NCBI GenBank assembly: GCA_038025085.1
Contig: CM076142.1
Coordinates: 10,762,501-10,826,500 of the forward strand
Length of the DNA: 64,000 nucleotides
Direction: 5' to 3'
DNA from: Tetragonia tetragonoides
Lineage: Eukaryota > Streptophyta > Magnoliopsida > Caryophyllales > Aizoaceae
Position 1 is the first letter of the stretch, and each line of letters begins with the position of its first letter. The notes under the pieces were generated by a model. It was given only the letters and a program-made list of their open reading frames with translations. It was not told the DNA's origin and searched no databases. Positions 1-10,912 of this stretch are shown piece by piece. The position numbers were made by a program, and so were the translations under genes.

Positions 1-293
1 TCAACTCAGTGCTTTGTGAGGCTGAAACCGTCTTGGTGATCAGTATCACTGTTAACTTGTACTGAAAAATGTAGCATACTTCCTAGAATTCTTTGTGCGA
101 CATGGGGCTTATCATGATAATGTTGAGACCTTTGGCATATCTTTTAATCTTGTATAATTTATGATAGTCTGGGTTAGGGAGTATCTTCAAAATGTTAATT
201 GATAGCTATTGGATCCTTAATAATACAATCCTACTCATGTCTTGGAGAATGGATGTGTGTAGACGACCTGAATATTGGTTCTTTTTGTTTCAG

Positions 294-3233
294 ACACGGT
301 ACCTATCAGAACTGTCAACAGGCAGTGTTCTTCTGGTCTTCAAGCAGTTGCTGATGTAGCTGCCTCTATAAAGGCAGGATTTTATGACATAGGTCAGAAA
401 TTTATGTCATTAAACTTTCTATATATCTTTCAATAATCACTTTAAATTGCACGCCATTATATCTTATTGTGTTCCAACAGGTATAGGTGCTGGAGTAGAG
501 TCCATGACAATTGATCGTGTTGATAGGCTTCGGCAGATTAACCCAAAAGTAATTTCAACTTTATGTTTTCAGCGCTTACAGAAAAAAAAAGGTTGCTGTA
601 GTTGCTAAGCATGAAACACTGCAAACATTCTGTGTCAGGTAGAAGAATTTCCACAAGCACGAGATTGTCTTCTTCCCATGGGTATAACTTCAGAAAATGT
701 TGCACATCGGTATGGTGTGACAAGGCAAGAACAAGACCAGGCTGCTGTAAGATCCATTAACATTTTAGCCTGGTTGCATCTATCTTCAAGGGCTGCAACT
801 ATTGATTCAATTTATAATTAATGTGTTATCAGATGGAATCTCATAGGCGTGCTGCTGCAGCCACTGCATCTGGAAAATTCAGAGAGGAAATTATTCCAGT
901 CTCTACCAAGGTAATCTCATGGATGTTTCCTACAAAATAGAAAATCCTGTGTAGTAGTTGTTTATTTTATCGTTTTGTTTCCCAGATTGTGGATCCAAAA
1001 ACTGGAGAAGAAAAACATGTCATAGTTTCCGTTGATGATGGAATTCGGCCCAACACCACCACATCAGATTTGGCTAAGTTAAAGCCGGCCTTCAAAAAGG
1101 ATGGTAGCTCTACTGCGGGTATGTCAGTATTGCAACTATTGTAGAAATAAATCATGGACAAACAGGCTCTATGTGTAAATTTGAAAGTCTTTTTGCTATT
1201 CTTTAGGTAATTCTAGCCAGGTGAGTGATGGGGCTGGAGCAGTTCTGCTCATGAAAAGAAGTTTAGCAATTAAGAAAGGGCTTCCAATTCTTGGTGTTTT
1301 TAGGTAAATTCTTCTCTAAACCCATTCCCTTGCGCTTCTAATCCCTTGGATGGTAGGGGGGACATGCTTAAAACTTTATACCAGGACGCCCCAGTATGAA
1401 ATATATCATGGTGCCTTTTCGGTTACGCCTGAATAACTTTTTGTAATGATCTTAGTTTATAACCTACCGGCAAATGCAGATAATTCTTATAACCAGCTTC
1501 ATGCACAACATCTCAACCCCTACTATAACAGGAGCTTCTAACATTGGTACTTTGGGGTTGAGATGTTCCTGTTATAGTATATTATAACATCTCAACCCCT
1601 ACTAATATACCTCGTTGGTAGACAAATGATTTGGGGTCTTCACTGGGAACTAAGTACTAGTAACCTCTTTCAGATCCATTACCATATATGAAACTTCATA
1701 TGCAGCAGGATGTCACTTCTCTGAGAGACATGTTTTGAAGTGCTTTTCTGTGTTCATTGAGCCCAGTGGGTGGTGTTAATGATCATTATTGAAAACTTCC
1801 TCTCCTCGAGTCAGTTAGCTAGCTGATCTAGAGCCGCACTTGCCTTTTTCCGTAACCTTTCTGTCGAGTGTTTAGCTTGCTGGCACCCTAGTTTTGGGTG
1901 CTCAACCAGTGGAGAGTACCGCTGAAGCAAAGATGTGGAGTAGGCAGTAGGAACAAGGTGCGTGTTGATGAGATTTATTTTTCATTATGGTCAAGAAAAC
2001 CTTCTGAGTCAGGAAGTCAGCTAGCTAGACCCTGTGCTTTAATGACCATCTAACTTAATTTCAGAATTTGAAAGTGTGGGGGAGGGGTATAGCTGGCTTG
2101 TAGTTTGGTACTGTCTGTTAGCTTCACATAACAACAGCATATTTCCAGCTTGATTGGTAGATTAGAACTTTAGGCAAATTTTATGATTTTATGTCAATTG
2201 TTGATTCTCAATACACACTGTCATGTGTTGCACATTTTAGGAGCTTTTCTGCTGTTGGTGTGGATCCTGCTGTTATGGGCGTTGGCCCAGCTGTTGCCAT
2301 TCCAGCTGCTGTAAAATCTGCTGGTCTGAAGCTTGATGACATTAACCTATTTGAGATAAATGAGGTTAGTGGGTTTTGAACAGGCCGCAAAGATTTTTTG
2401 CTTGGCGCTGGCTACATAGTTTCTCAAGTTCTTTTGTTGTCTGTGCAGGCCTTTGCATCACAATATGTGTGCTGCCGTAAAATGCTGAACCTTAATGCAG
2501 AGAAAGTCAATGTTAATGGAGGAGCAATAGCTCTTGGTCATCCTTTGGGAGCTACAGGTGCCTAACTAAACTGTGGTCACCCAGCATATTTTGTGCATGA
2601 ATCTACTGAAACTTCTAACCTCAGTTTTGACTTTGGACATGTCATGTATTTCTTTCCATTCTCTGTTTTGATTGCCTGGATTCTGATAAGTAATAAGAAA
2701 AGCAATTTTATGTGAAATTAACAGCTATGAATGAACTTACATCTATATTACAACAGCTATAGATGCCATTTAGCATGTACTGAATATGTTGTAGTTGTTT
2801 TGATTAGTGAGATCTCTTTCGCACTTGTGGCAGGTGCCCGCTGTGTTGCAACTTTACTGAATGAGATGAAACGCCAAGGAAAAGATTGCCGTTTTGGGGT
2901 TATCTCCATGTGCATAGGTCTGTCTCTTTCTATCCCCCTCTCATGGACACTACTACAGGCAGTCAGGTGATTTAAGCACGTATGAACCGAACCACCTTAA
3001 AAGAAATACAAATGGGAACTACAAGTTACTTAATCTACATAGAAATCAATGTCACAAAAATAATTAATGTGGAAACTGAAGTCAAGTAGTAATCTCATCA
3101 ACTATCCTGGACTTTGTTTTCAGGTAGTGGCATGGGGGCTGCAGCTGTTTTTGAAAGAGGTGATCATGTTGATGAATTATGTAACGCCCGTGTTGTTGAA
3201 ACGAACGACCTCTTATCAAGGGATGCAAAATAG
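294..3233 (+). CDS. KAT2: Peroxisomal 3-ketoacyl-CoA thiolase, 3' ten exons (partial)
   Basis: Last step of peroxisomal fatty-acid beta-oxidation: thiolytic cleavage of 3-ketoacyl-CoA to acetyl-CoA and a shortened acyl-CoA. In plants it is also needed for jasmonate synthesis and for seed-oil use. Exons by splice sites and phase: 294-392, 481-548, 639-746, 833-910, 986-1118, 1207-1303, 2241-2364, 2449-2557, 2834-2917, 3124-3233 (TAG stop). All phases join cleanly to about 336 residues. Visible motifs: the acyl-accepting Cys in NRQCSSGLQ (first exon), NEAFA (split across the 2364/2449 junction), the His motif [14 protein letters not shown], and the second catalytic Cys in CIGSGMG (last two exons). 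Plant family members are about 460 residues, so roughly 125 N-terminal residues including the PTS2 peptide lie left of the window. Intron 1304-2240 is unusually long. KAT2 is chosen over its paralogues by general similarity only. Confidence 0.95.
1507..1604. repeat. Inverted repeat inside thiolase intron
   Basis: The stretch 1507-1532 (ending TACTATAACAGG) recurs nearby. Its 14-bp start is found as the reverse complement at 1554-1567, followed at 1568-1579 by the reverse complement of TACTATAACA. A third, direct copy of AACATCTCAACCCCTACTA starts at 1586. The arms could fold as a hairpin with a loop of about 20 bases. This looks like a small MITE remnant or a locally duplicated palindrome in the long intron; no target duplication is visible. 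Confidence 0.5.
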
Positions 3234-3450
3234 CTGTTCAGTTGTAAAGGACAATTGTTTCAGATTAGTGTTATGTAAAAAATGTCATGAGAAAGATCTT
3301 GTAATGGTTCTCTGCTCCTCTTATCTATATATCAATAAAATTGCGGATTCTTTCCTCATTTGTGAACCTGGTGAAAAAGATATACATTTGATAGTAAAAA
3401 CATTTTTGCTAAAGTCAAGCGTGACTCGTTTCCTTCTTTATGTTAACCTT

Positions 3451-3656
3451 ACGTTTACTTGACCAATAAGTGGTTGGTGTGAGTGGTTCGACACTCTCAT
3501 CTCTTAAGCAAGGTCGAGGGTTCGAATCTTGTGAATGGAGAAACTATTTAGTGGGAGCACTTTATCCCTTCGTATGCCGACCCGGTGCTATCTCATTCTT
3601 ACGTGAACACGTGGTTAAACCAAAAAAAAAAAAAACTTGCGTTTACTTGCTCAATA
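3451..3656 (+). mobile_element. tRNA-derived SINE with polyA tail and target duplication
   Basis: A short non-autonomous retroposon. An A-box-like TGGTGTGAGTGG (3475-3486) and a B-box GGTTCGAATCT (3519-3529) are spaced as in a tRNA-derived pol III promoter. They are followed by a non-tRNA body and an A-rich tail at 3622-3635. Imperfect target duplications flank it: CGTTTACTTGACCAATA (3452-3468) and CGTTTACTTGCTCAATA (3640-3656), two mismatches in 17. It lies about 220 bp downstream of the thiolase stop, in the same direction. It is not a functional tRNA gene because no cloverleaf 3' half follows the B box. Confidence 0.88.
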
Positions 3657-4739
3657 CTCAATAGCTCCAGCTTAAACACCATCGCCACACAAACCCGTCC
3701 CAAAAGCCCTTGCGACTTGCAAAGTTATTAGACTGTCATGGCTAGTTATCACAGGTACACGATTAAAATTTTGAATTACAGTACAATTTTTAATTTTTTT
3801 GGTGCTTACCTTTTTCTTTTTCTTTTGGGTGCTTTTCTTATAGTAAATCTTAATTATGAAACCTTCTTTTCCAAAATTTGGGTTGAAGAGCAAGATATCT
3901 ATTGTAAATTTGTAGCAACTACGTACCCATAATATAACCCAACAAACTGAAAGATGAAATATTTCAACATTGCCCATATTAGTTCGTAATAGTTTTAACT
4001 ATGTAGAATTTGTAACATATTGTATTTGGAGTTGTAATGCATTTTGATTTGTGTGTAGGATTTTTGTGGGAGTTAAAGTTTCAAATTTTCTCTCTAATTA
4101 TGATTTGTATATACTGTAGCTTTTTACACCATAAAATCGTTCTTCTCTTTGAAGTTGCTTGCATCAATCAACAATAATAATTGTGGCTTGATTGATTTTC
4201 TATGTTGAACACTATAAATAGGAACCTATTCTGGATTTTGTTGTAAGTAGATTTATTTCTAATAAAAAAAAAAATTAAAAATTTTGCGGGACGGTTATTA
4301 ATTCATTCAAGACTATAACAAAGCACAAGTGTTGGCAAAATGGTAAGTTCTAATTCTTCAAATCTCGATCGAGAAAATCCGGAATTAAGTCACACCAATA
4401 ATTAACAATGTATTGTTAGCAAAAGTTTGATGTGCATTTATAAATTATGTGACTTAATTAATTTTCATCTTATCAGGTGATGGCTTGGGTTTACTAGCGT
4501 TTGAGGTCACATCAGTGATTTTATGGTGGGTTGATTCTATCCATACCAATATGTTTATCTTTTTACCTCTAAAGTTAATGTACACTGAATTTTGTTGCAA
4601 ATTATAATGATAGGACTCCCACCTTGATCAATAAACCTATACGGGACTAGCATCTGAAAAAGATGGATGAGATACGGAGATTGAGGCTATGGAGTACTAT
4701 AAGCAATTAAGAAGGTATGGAGTACTATAAGCAATTAAA
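3657..4739. other. Intergenic, AT-rich, no gene seen
   Basis: No supported gene. The only distinct structure is a direct duplication of 23 bases beginning TATGGAGTACTATAAGC, at 4688-4710 and 4716-4738, immediately next to the retrotransposon insertion site at 4740. Confidence 0.6.
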
Positions 4740-4744
4740 CAAAC

Positions 4745-4969
4745 TGACAAGATTGAGGCTAAAAGCTTGTGTTTGTATTGATTATCACCGAGAATATATA
4801 TACAGTCCTAGTAATTAGCTCTAGTATTTATACATATCTTTTAGAAAACGGAAACAATTGGTATATGGAAACAATCCTAAACCATATCAAATTCTATGAT
4901 AACTTGCCATATTCAGGTGCAACCGAACTTTCCATAAGTCACGCCTGAAATCTCGCATATCTCGTAACA
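4745..4969 (-). repeat. 3' LTR of copia element
   Basis: 225 bp, aligned over 212 bp with the other LTR. It carries a 13-bp extra segment (about 4803-4815) absent from the 5' LTR and five base differences. Its ends are TGACAAGATT and CTCGTAACA on the plus strand. Confidence 0.95.
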
Positions 4970-4977
4970 CCCCCCCC

Positions 4978-6587
4978 TCAAGTTGGAGCATGGAGGTTCA
5001 CAATGCCCAACTTGCTGAGTAATAGATCAAACTGCTTCATGCCTAGAGCTTTTGTAAATAAATCAGCCAATTGCACTGTCGTAGAGACATACGAAGGGGC
5101 AATCAGTCCTTCGGTAATAGCATCACGAACAAAATGACAATCAACTTCAATATGCTTCGTGCGTTCATGATAAACAGGATTGCAGGCAATATGTAAAGCC
5201 GATTGGCTATCACAAAACAATGGTATAGCTTTGGGATGATGAACACCCAAGCTTAATAATAACACACCTTTCAACCACTTGAGCTCACATGTGATGGCAG
5301 CCATGGAGCGATATTCTGCTTCAGCGGAAGACTTTGAGACAGTAGTTTGCTTCTTTGTTTTCCATGAGATAGGTGATTGACCAAGAAATACCAGCCAACC
5401 CGTTAAGGAGCGCCGTGTGAAGGGGCAGGCAGCCCAATCCGAGTCACACCATCCATTTAAAGACAAGCTACTGTCAGCTCGTAATAAAATACCTTGACCT
5501 GGAGTACCCTTCAAATAACGCACAACCCGTAGAGCGGCCTCCCAATGCTCTTGGTGAGGATCTTGCATAAATTGAGATAAAATGTGAACTGAATATGCCA
5601 AGTCAGGTCGTGTGACAGATAAGTAGACAAGACGACCTACAAGACGCCGATAGGACTTCGGATCATCAAGTTTGGCACCAGTAGCATGGCCTAACTTGTG
5701 ATTTTTCTCAATAGGAGTATCTGCTGGTTTTGCCCCCAAGAGGCCGACCTCAGTAATAATGTCAAGGGTATACTTTCTTTGACAAAGAAATAAGCCAGCT
5801 GTACTCCGAGCTACCTCAATACCAAGAAAATATTTAAGTGGACCAAGGTCTTTCATATGAAAACAGTCACCCAAATAGGCCTTGAAAGCACTTAAAGCAA
5901 CAGAATCATTGCCAGAAATAATTAAATCATCAACATACACCAAGACATTAAGCTGCACGCCATTTTTAGCGTAAGTAAACAATGAATAATCAGAGTAAGA
6001 CTGAAGAAAGCCATACCCTTTCAAAGCAGTGACCAGTTTTGCAAACCAACAACGGGGTGCTTGTTTTAAGCCATATAGAGATTTGCGAAGACGACAAACC
6101 AAATTCGGCTCCGATGACGTGAAACCAGGAGGTAATTTCATATAAACTTCCTCATCGAGATCACTATGGAGAAAGACATTATGAACATCCATTTGGTGAA
6201 GTTCCCAATTCTTGGAAGCGGCAATGGCTAGAAAAGCACGAATGGTTGCCATTTTGGCAACGGGAGCAAATGTCTCAGAGTAGTCCAAACCTTCAATTTG
6301 ATGATTTCCAAAAATAACCAAGCGAGCTTTTAACTGCTCAAGATCACCATTGGAGAGGTATTTCCTCTTATAAACCCATTGATTTCCCAGTACACGCTTG
6401 CCAGGTGGAAGTGATTCGAGAGTCCAAGTACCATTATCCTCCAATGCTTTAATTTCCTCTTGGATAGCCTTCTTCCACCCATCATCTTTCATGGCTTCCT
6501 TAAAAGACCGAGGCTCCTCTCCTGTAGTGACAGCTGCAAGAAACTTGCGATAGGGCACAGAAAAATTGTCACAATTAATATAATGTG
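4978..6587 (-). CDS. Copia reverse transcriptase-RNase H, C-terminal part of pol
   Basis: This is the second half of pol, out of frame with the gag-integrase frame; the listed 526-residue open frame begins at a GTG (6558). The open reading extends further 5', since family-like residues ITHYINCDNFS precede it. That supports a frameshift rather than a separate gene. Visible parts: the RT N-terminal region with GNQWVYKRK, the catalytic Asp in QMDVHNVFLH, the YVDDL active site, and the RNase H region with CDSQSALH and the typical C-terminal DLFTKALG. It ends just inside the polypurine tract. Apart from the frameshift the coding sequence is intact. Confidence 0.93.
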
Positions 6588-9395
6588 TTATAGGGAAAGG
6601 AGCTGTGGAAGAGAAGTAGCAGTGTTTGATGGACTCTCTTTAACAATATTGTGAGTAACAAAATCCTTGAGGAGCACTGAAGGGGTTTTAGTGCGCTTTC
6701 CACGACCCAAAACTTCTTCGAAACCCTGATTATTTAAGCCTGCCTGTTCTTCAGTATGGTCAGACCCAGACTCAGTGTGGACAGAGTCGTCCTCAACACT
6801 AGACTGTTCTATTTCTATTGGGCTTGCCGGACTTGTGGTTTGGTCAGACCCAGTATTGACAGTGGCATAGGAAGTAGGGTTATTGGGGATAAGAGACACA
6901 TCCAGACCATCATCTGTTGTATCCCTGATATTAGGGACAGTGGCAACAGTGGGGTCATCCAAAAATTCTGCAAAGTCTAAATCAATATCCACATCCATAT
7001 CAAAGTGATCCATTGGCCTAATATTGCTAGCTTCCGTGTCAATAAAAGGAAAAATCTCTTCAAAGAATTTTACGTCTCTTGACACAAAGAACTCATGTTT
7101 ATCAAGGTCATAAAGCCTCCATCCCTTTTGACCAAAAGGATACCCAACAAATATGCATTTACGGCTACGACTCGCAAATTTATCCCCCTTTGTCTTTTGG
7201 TTGTGGGAAAAACATAAAGACCCAAACACTCGAATAGCATCATAAGAGGGAGGGTAACCAAACAATTTCTCAAAAGGAGTGTGATTTTCAAGGACAGTAG
7301 AAGGAGTTCTATTGATTAAATGAACAGCGGTCAAAACACTCTCCCCCCAAAAATAAATAGGCAAATTGGCTTGGAATCGTAAGGCGCGGGCAACATTTAG
7401 GATGTGTTGGTGTTTCATTTCAACTCTCCCATTTTGTTGTGGTGTCCCAGTGCATGAGGTTTGAAATAAGATACCACAGGCAGTAAAATAGCCAAGCAAA
7501 CACCAGAACTCCGTTCCATTATCACTCCGAACAATTTTTATGGTTTGAGAAAATTGTCGCTCAACCATAGCAACAAAGGACATAAATTTGGAAAAGACCT
7601 CTATTTTATCATCCATTAAATAAACCCACACAACCCGAGAAAAATCATCCACAATAGTCAAAAAATATCTAGCACCACAAGAAGATGTATGACGATAGCC
7701 GCCCCACAAATCAATATGAATTAGTTCAAAAATTTGACTGGCTTTATTCTCACTCAAAGGAAATTTGTCTCTGTGATGTTTAGCTCTAAAACATATGTCA
7801 CAGGCTTTATTCAAACTACCTTGAGAATTACAAACGGGAGGGAGCAATTTTACGACTTTTTCTGAAGGATGCCCCATCATAGCATGCCAAAGAGCCAAAG
7901 AAGAAGCGTCATCGTCCACTGTGATTGTCTGCACTGTTTGTGGTCCCTTAAAGTAGTAGAGTCCATCTTGCTTACTTCCCGTTCCAATCAGCTTCCTCGT
8001 TTGGTCCTGTATAGCACACACATGACGATTAAAAATGACAATACTATCCAAATCATCACATAATTGTGACACGGACAATAAGCTGCAATTTAAGATATGG
8101 ACATAAAAGACATGAGTGAGAGTCATAGCATCCGACAATCGCACTGATCCCTTCTTTGTTGCAACCACTTTCTTCCCATCCGGAAGACCAACGAGACATA
8201 AGATGTCTTTTACATCGAATAATAGAGAAAGATTACCAGTAACATGATTAGATGCACCTGTATCAATAATCCAAGAATGACCATTAATCTTACCACTCAA
8301 ACGATTACCAGAAACAGTCATATTACCAAAGACACTTGCAAGTGCCTTCCATTGATCAGCGGAAAATAATTCTGCAGATGGTGTTCCAGTGGTTTCTGAA
8401 ACAACTACAGCATTGGCACGGACCCCCCCTCCACCGCGTCCTGTCGCAAGGGAAGAAGAAGAGGTCGTTGATGGTTGGTTACGACCAATCATCAGTTTGG
8501 TCATACCTGATCCATTGTCAGACTTCACACGATCTTCCCACCATTCTGGATAACGATGAATTTCGAAGCAATTAGTTACTTCATAGCCTGCCTTCTTACA
8601 GTAGGTGCAGGATAGACATGATTTATCAGGTTTCTCTATTTTGCCTCGTGTGCGCCCACTAGTTCGCACAGAAAATCCAACAACTTCGGACTTCTCCTCG
8701 GGCAGAGCCGAAGACGTTCTGACTCGTTCATCTTGAATAACAAGCTGGTAGGCACGGCTGAGAGAGGGCAGAGGATCTTGAGCAAGAATATTTGATCGCA
8801 AAGGACCATAAGATGGAGTATATAAACCCATCAGAAATTCATGGAGCATGTCCTTTGCACGGCGACGCTCATGTTCTAGCCCTGCGGTGCACTTTGCACA
8901 GTAAGAACAAGTAATCAAGGGTTCATGATTATGCAATTTCTCCCATAGAGCCGTGAGTTTTCCATAGTAAGAAGCAACCGACATGGATTTGGTTTGCTTA
9001 CAGTCAGAGATGGCCGCCTTCAACTGCTGTATTCGTGGTCCATTCGTAAGAGCAAATCGCTCCTTAAGTGTCTCCCATAGACGCCTGGCATCTTTATATT
9101 TGGACAAGGTACTCTTCACTTCCACCGTGATGGTATTCATAATCCAAGATACCAACATGGCTTGGATTGTATTCCAATCATCTTGTGTGCAAGGAGGTGT
9201 TGGAGATACAATCGTACCATCCAAAAATCCGAACTTTCTTCGAGCTTGAAGGGCGGTTTCAATTTCACCAGCCCAATCATCATAATTTTCGCCATTAAAT
9301 CTGGCTGCAGTTATAAAATCACCAGGTCGATCTTGAGGACCTAGAAAATAAGGGGATTTTGAGTCAATTTTTGGTGGTGGATCTTCCACGACCAT
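6588..9395 (-). CDS. Copia Gag-protease-integrase polyprotein, N-terminal part
   Basis: 935-residue open frame starting at ATG 9395. It holds a Gag region, then a zinc-knuckle-like CTYCKKAGYEVTNC in which the usual His is replaced by Tyr, so that ligand is lost. An aspartic protease motif DTGASNH follows. The integrase zinc finger comes next (H...H, CDICFRAK), then the catalytic core with an Asp in IDLWGG, an Asp in SDNGTEF and a Glu in NGRVEMKH. The frame ends at a TAA at 6588-6590. The downstream RT sequence continues in another frame, so one indel at about 6590-6660 separates this piece from the RT part. Whether the break is fixed or a local sequence variant cannot be told. Confidence 0.93.
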   Translation of the reverse strand: MVVEDPPPKIDSKSPYFLGPQDRPGDFITAARFNGENYDDWAGEIETALQARRKFGFLDGTIVSPTPPCTQDDWNTIQAMLVSWIMNTITVEVKSTLSKYKDARRLWETLKERFALTNGPRIQQLKAAISDCKQTKSMSVASYYGKLTALWEKLHNHEPLITCSYCAKCTAGLEHERRRAKDMLHEFLMGLYTPSYGPLRSNILAQDPLPSLSRAYQLVIQDERVRTSSALPEEKSEVVGFSVRTSGRTRGKIEKPDKSCLSCTYCKKAGYEVTNCFEIHRYPEWWEDRVKSDNGSGMTKLMIGRNQPSTTSSSSLATGRGGGGVRANAVVVSETTGTPSAELFSADQWKALASVFGNMTVSGNRLSGKINGHSWIIDTGASNHVTGNLSLLFDVKDILCLVGLPDGKKVVATKKGSVRLSDAMTLTHVFYVHILNCSLLSVSQLCDDLDSIVIFNRHVCAIQDQTRKLIGTGSKQDGLYYFKGPQTVQTITVDDDASSLALWHAMMGHPSEKVVKLLPPVCNSQGSLNKACDICFRAKHHRDKFPLSENKASQIFELIHIDLWGGYRHTSSCGARYFLTIVDDFSRVVWVYLMDDKIEVFSKFMSFVAMVERQFSQTIKIVRSDNGTEFWCLLGYFTACGILFQTSCTGTPQQNGRVEMKHQHILNVARALRFQANLPIYFWGESVLTAVHLINRTPSTVLENHTPFEKLFGYPPSYDAIRVFGSLCFSHNQKTKGDKFASRSRKCIFVGYPFGQKGWRLYDLDKHEFFVSRDVKFFEEIFPFIDTEASNIRPMDHFDMDVDIDLDFAEFLDDPTVATVPNIRDTTDDGLDVSLIPNNPTSYATVNTGSDQTTSPASPIEIEQSSVEDDSVHTESGSDHTEEQAGLNNQGFEEVLGRGKRTKTPSVLLKDFVTHNIVKESPSNTATSLPQLLSL

Positions 9396-9463
9396 TGTTA
9401 GGGTTTAAGGTTTTTGGGTTTTTGTTTAAGGTTTGTTTAAGGATCTTTCACGCTCTGATACCA

Positions 9464-9675
9464 TGACAAGATTGAGGCTAAAAGCTTGTGTTTGTATTGA
9501 TTATCACCGAGAATATATATACAGCCCTAGTATCTATACATATCTTTTAGAAAACGGAAACAATTGGTATATGGAAACAATCCTAAACCATATGAAATTC
9601 TATGATAACTTGCCATATTCAGACGCAACCGAACTTTCCATAAGTCACGCCTGAAATCTCGCATATCTCGTAACA
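9464..9675 (-). repeat. 5' LTR of copia element
   Basis: 212 bp. It is the promoter-bearing LTR in the transcribed (minus) direction. It is directly followed, on the minus strand, by the Met-tRNA primer-binding site and then the gag ATG at 9395. Confidence 0.95.
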
Positions 9676-9682
9676 CAAACCC

Positions 9683-9840
9683 TTACTAAACACATTCAAT
9701 TACATACCAAATCCTATCTATGATCGAATACGTGTTTTTATGTTCACGGCGTATATATCTATTACTAGACACATTCAATTACATACTGAATCCTATCTAT
9801 AATCAAATACGTGTTTTTATGTTCATGGCAATATATTTAT
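9683..9840. repeat. Two-copy 79-bp tandem repeat
   Basis: Two copies (9683-9761 and 9762-9840) of a unit starting TTACTA(A/G)ACACATTC and ending with a TTTTTATGTTCA(C/T)GGC section. It begins 3 bp beyond the copia target duplication, so the element inserted beside, not inside, this repeat. Confidence 0.75.
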
Positions 9841-10912
9841 TTGATGGCAAAAACTTTTTCGACCTTATGAACATCAATCTGTGTCTATTTATACTATATT
9901 ACTTGTCCATTTTCCTTTTAAATATTGTCGGATGAAAACTCAACAGACTTTGCTAATAATTTAACAAAAAAAAACCTTTATAATTGTAATATTAATATTA
10001 ATATACTATTATTTATTATTCATATTTTGAGTAGCAAATAATGGCAAAAACCATGGTGAACAACAGGTGGAAGATTCTACACCAAAGTAGAATTCAATCA
10101 GATATGGCTGCACAACATGAGAGGTACCAAAAGCCTATTCCTGAGACGTGGACGTGCACGTGCACGTGCATGTGCGCGTGCATGGATGGTCGATTTTAGA
10201 AGTTGAAACCAATCGAGAAGTAAGGAATCAAGAGATGATTTAGAAGTTGACAAATTGGTAGATCGTGTCTAAACCAAAATATTGGTTTGTGACTTTGTTT
10301 GTTTTGCATAGAGACAAAAAGGAAACAGTGATTAATTACAAATTATATACAGCAATAATCTCAATAACATCATGCATACTAATTCTTTATCTTTCTTAAG
10401 GGTAAAATGGTATTCGTATATTCATGTTTAGACACTTGGATACTCGGGTTCAAATTCCAATACTGGATACTCAGATTTTCTTCACGTCCCTATCATTGAG
10501 GGTGATGATTGTGAGGTGGTGATGATTATTGATCTGATGGGATGGTTGATAATGTTAGCACACCAAAGGAGATAAGGGGGCAACAATTTATTTTTTTTTG
10601 TTTTTAGCTTATTAAACCAAAATTTCACTTTTTACTAAAGTCTAAAAATATCGGAAACCGGTTGTAGATATCATAGTTTCATAATTAAGAATTTATAGAT
10701 TCATAAAAAAAATCTAATACTCCAGTTTGTAACATAAAATCAATGTGGACAAAAGGGTCCTTAAAAGTTCACAACTATATATTGTAGGTTCACATGCAAA
10801 ACTCTAATAAACGAAAGGTTCATAACTTATACTTCGTATATGGTTAGTTCATAAACACTACCCTAAAACGAAGTAATTCGTAACTTATATACAGCATTGT
10901 TGGTTCACAAAC
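9841..10912. other. Intergenic; contains alternating CACGTG tract
   Basis: AT-rich, no gene recognised. At 10152-10183 there is a 32-bp, almost perfectly alternating purine/pyrimidine tract with two consecutive CACGTG palindromes (10157-10168). A loose set of GGTTCATAA-like motifs lies at 10780-10925. Confidence 0.6.

Larger units (their letters stand above)
4740..9680 (-). mobile_element. Ty1-copia LTR retrotransposon, near complete
   Basis: Full element on the minus strand. The 5' LTR is 9464-9675 (212 bp), the 3' LTR 4745-4969 (225 bp), and both are TG...CA. The LTRs differ by five substitutions plus a 13-bp indel, so the insertion is fairly recent. A perfect 5-bp target duplication CAAAC sits at 4740-4744 and 9676-9680. 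The primer-binding site, read on the minus strand as TGGTATCAGAGC (9463-9452), abuts the 5' LTR and is complementary to initiator Met-tRNA. A G-rich polypurine tract (minus strand, 4979-4970) abuts the 3' LTR. Domain order gag-protease-integrase-RT-RNase H defines copia. The short LTRs are like those of the small Ale-type copia lineages, but the lineage is inferred. Confidence 0.96.

Noticed and set aside
3471..3541. Possible tRNA gene
   Set aside because: A and B boxes are present but no acceptor stem or cloverleaf closes; polyA tail and target duplication show a SINE.
7070..7291. Separate 73-aa minus-strand gene
   Set aside because: Out-of-frame shadow inside the copia polyprotein region.
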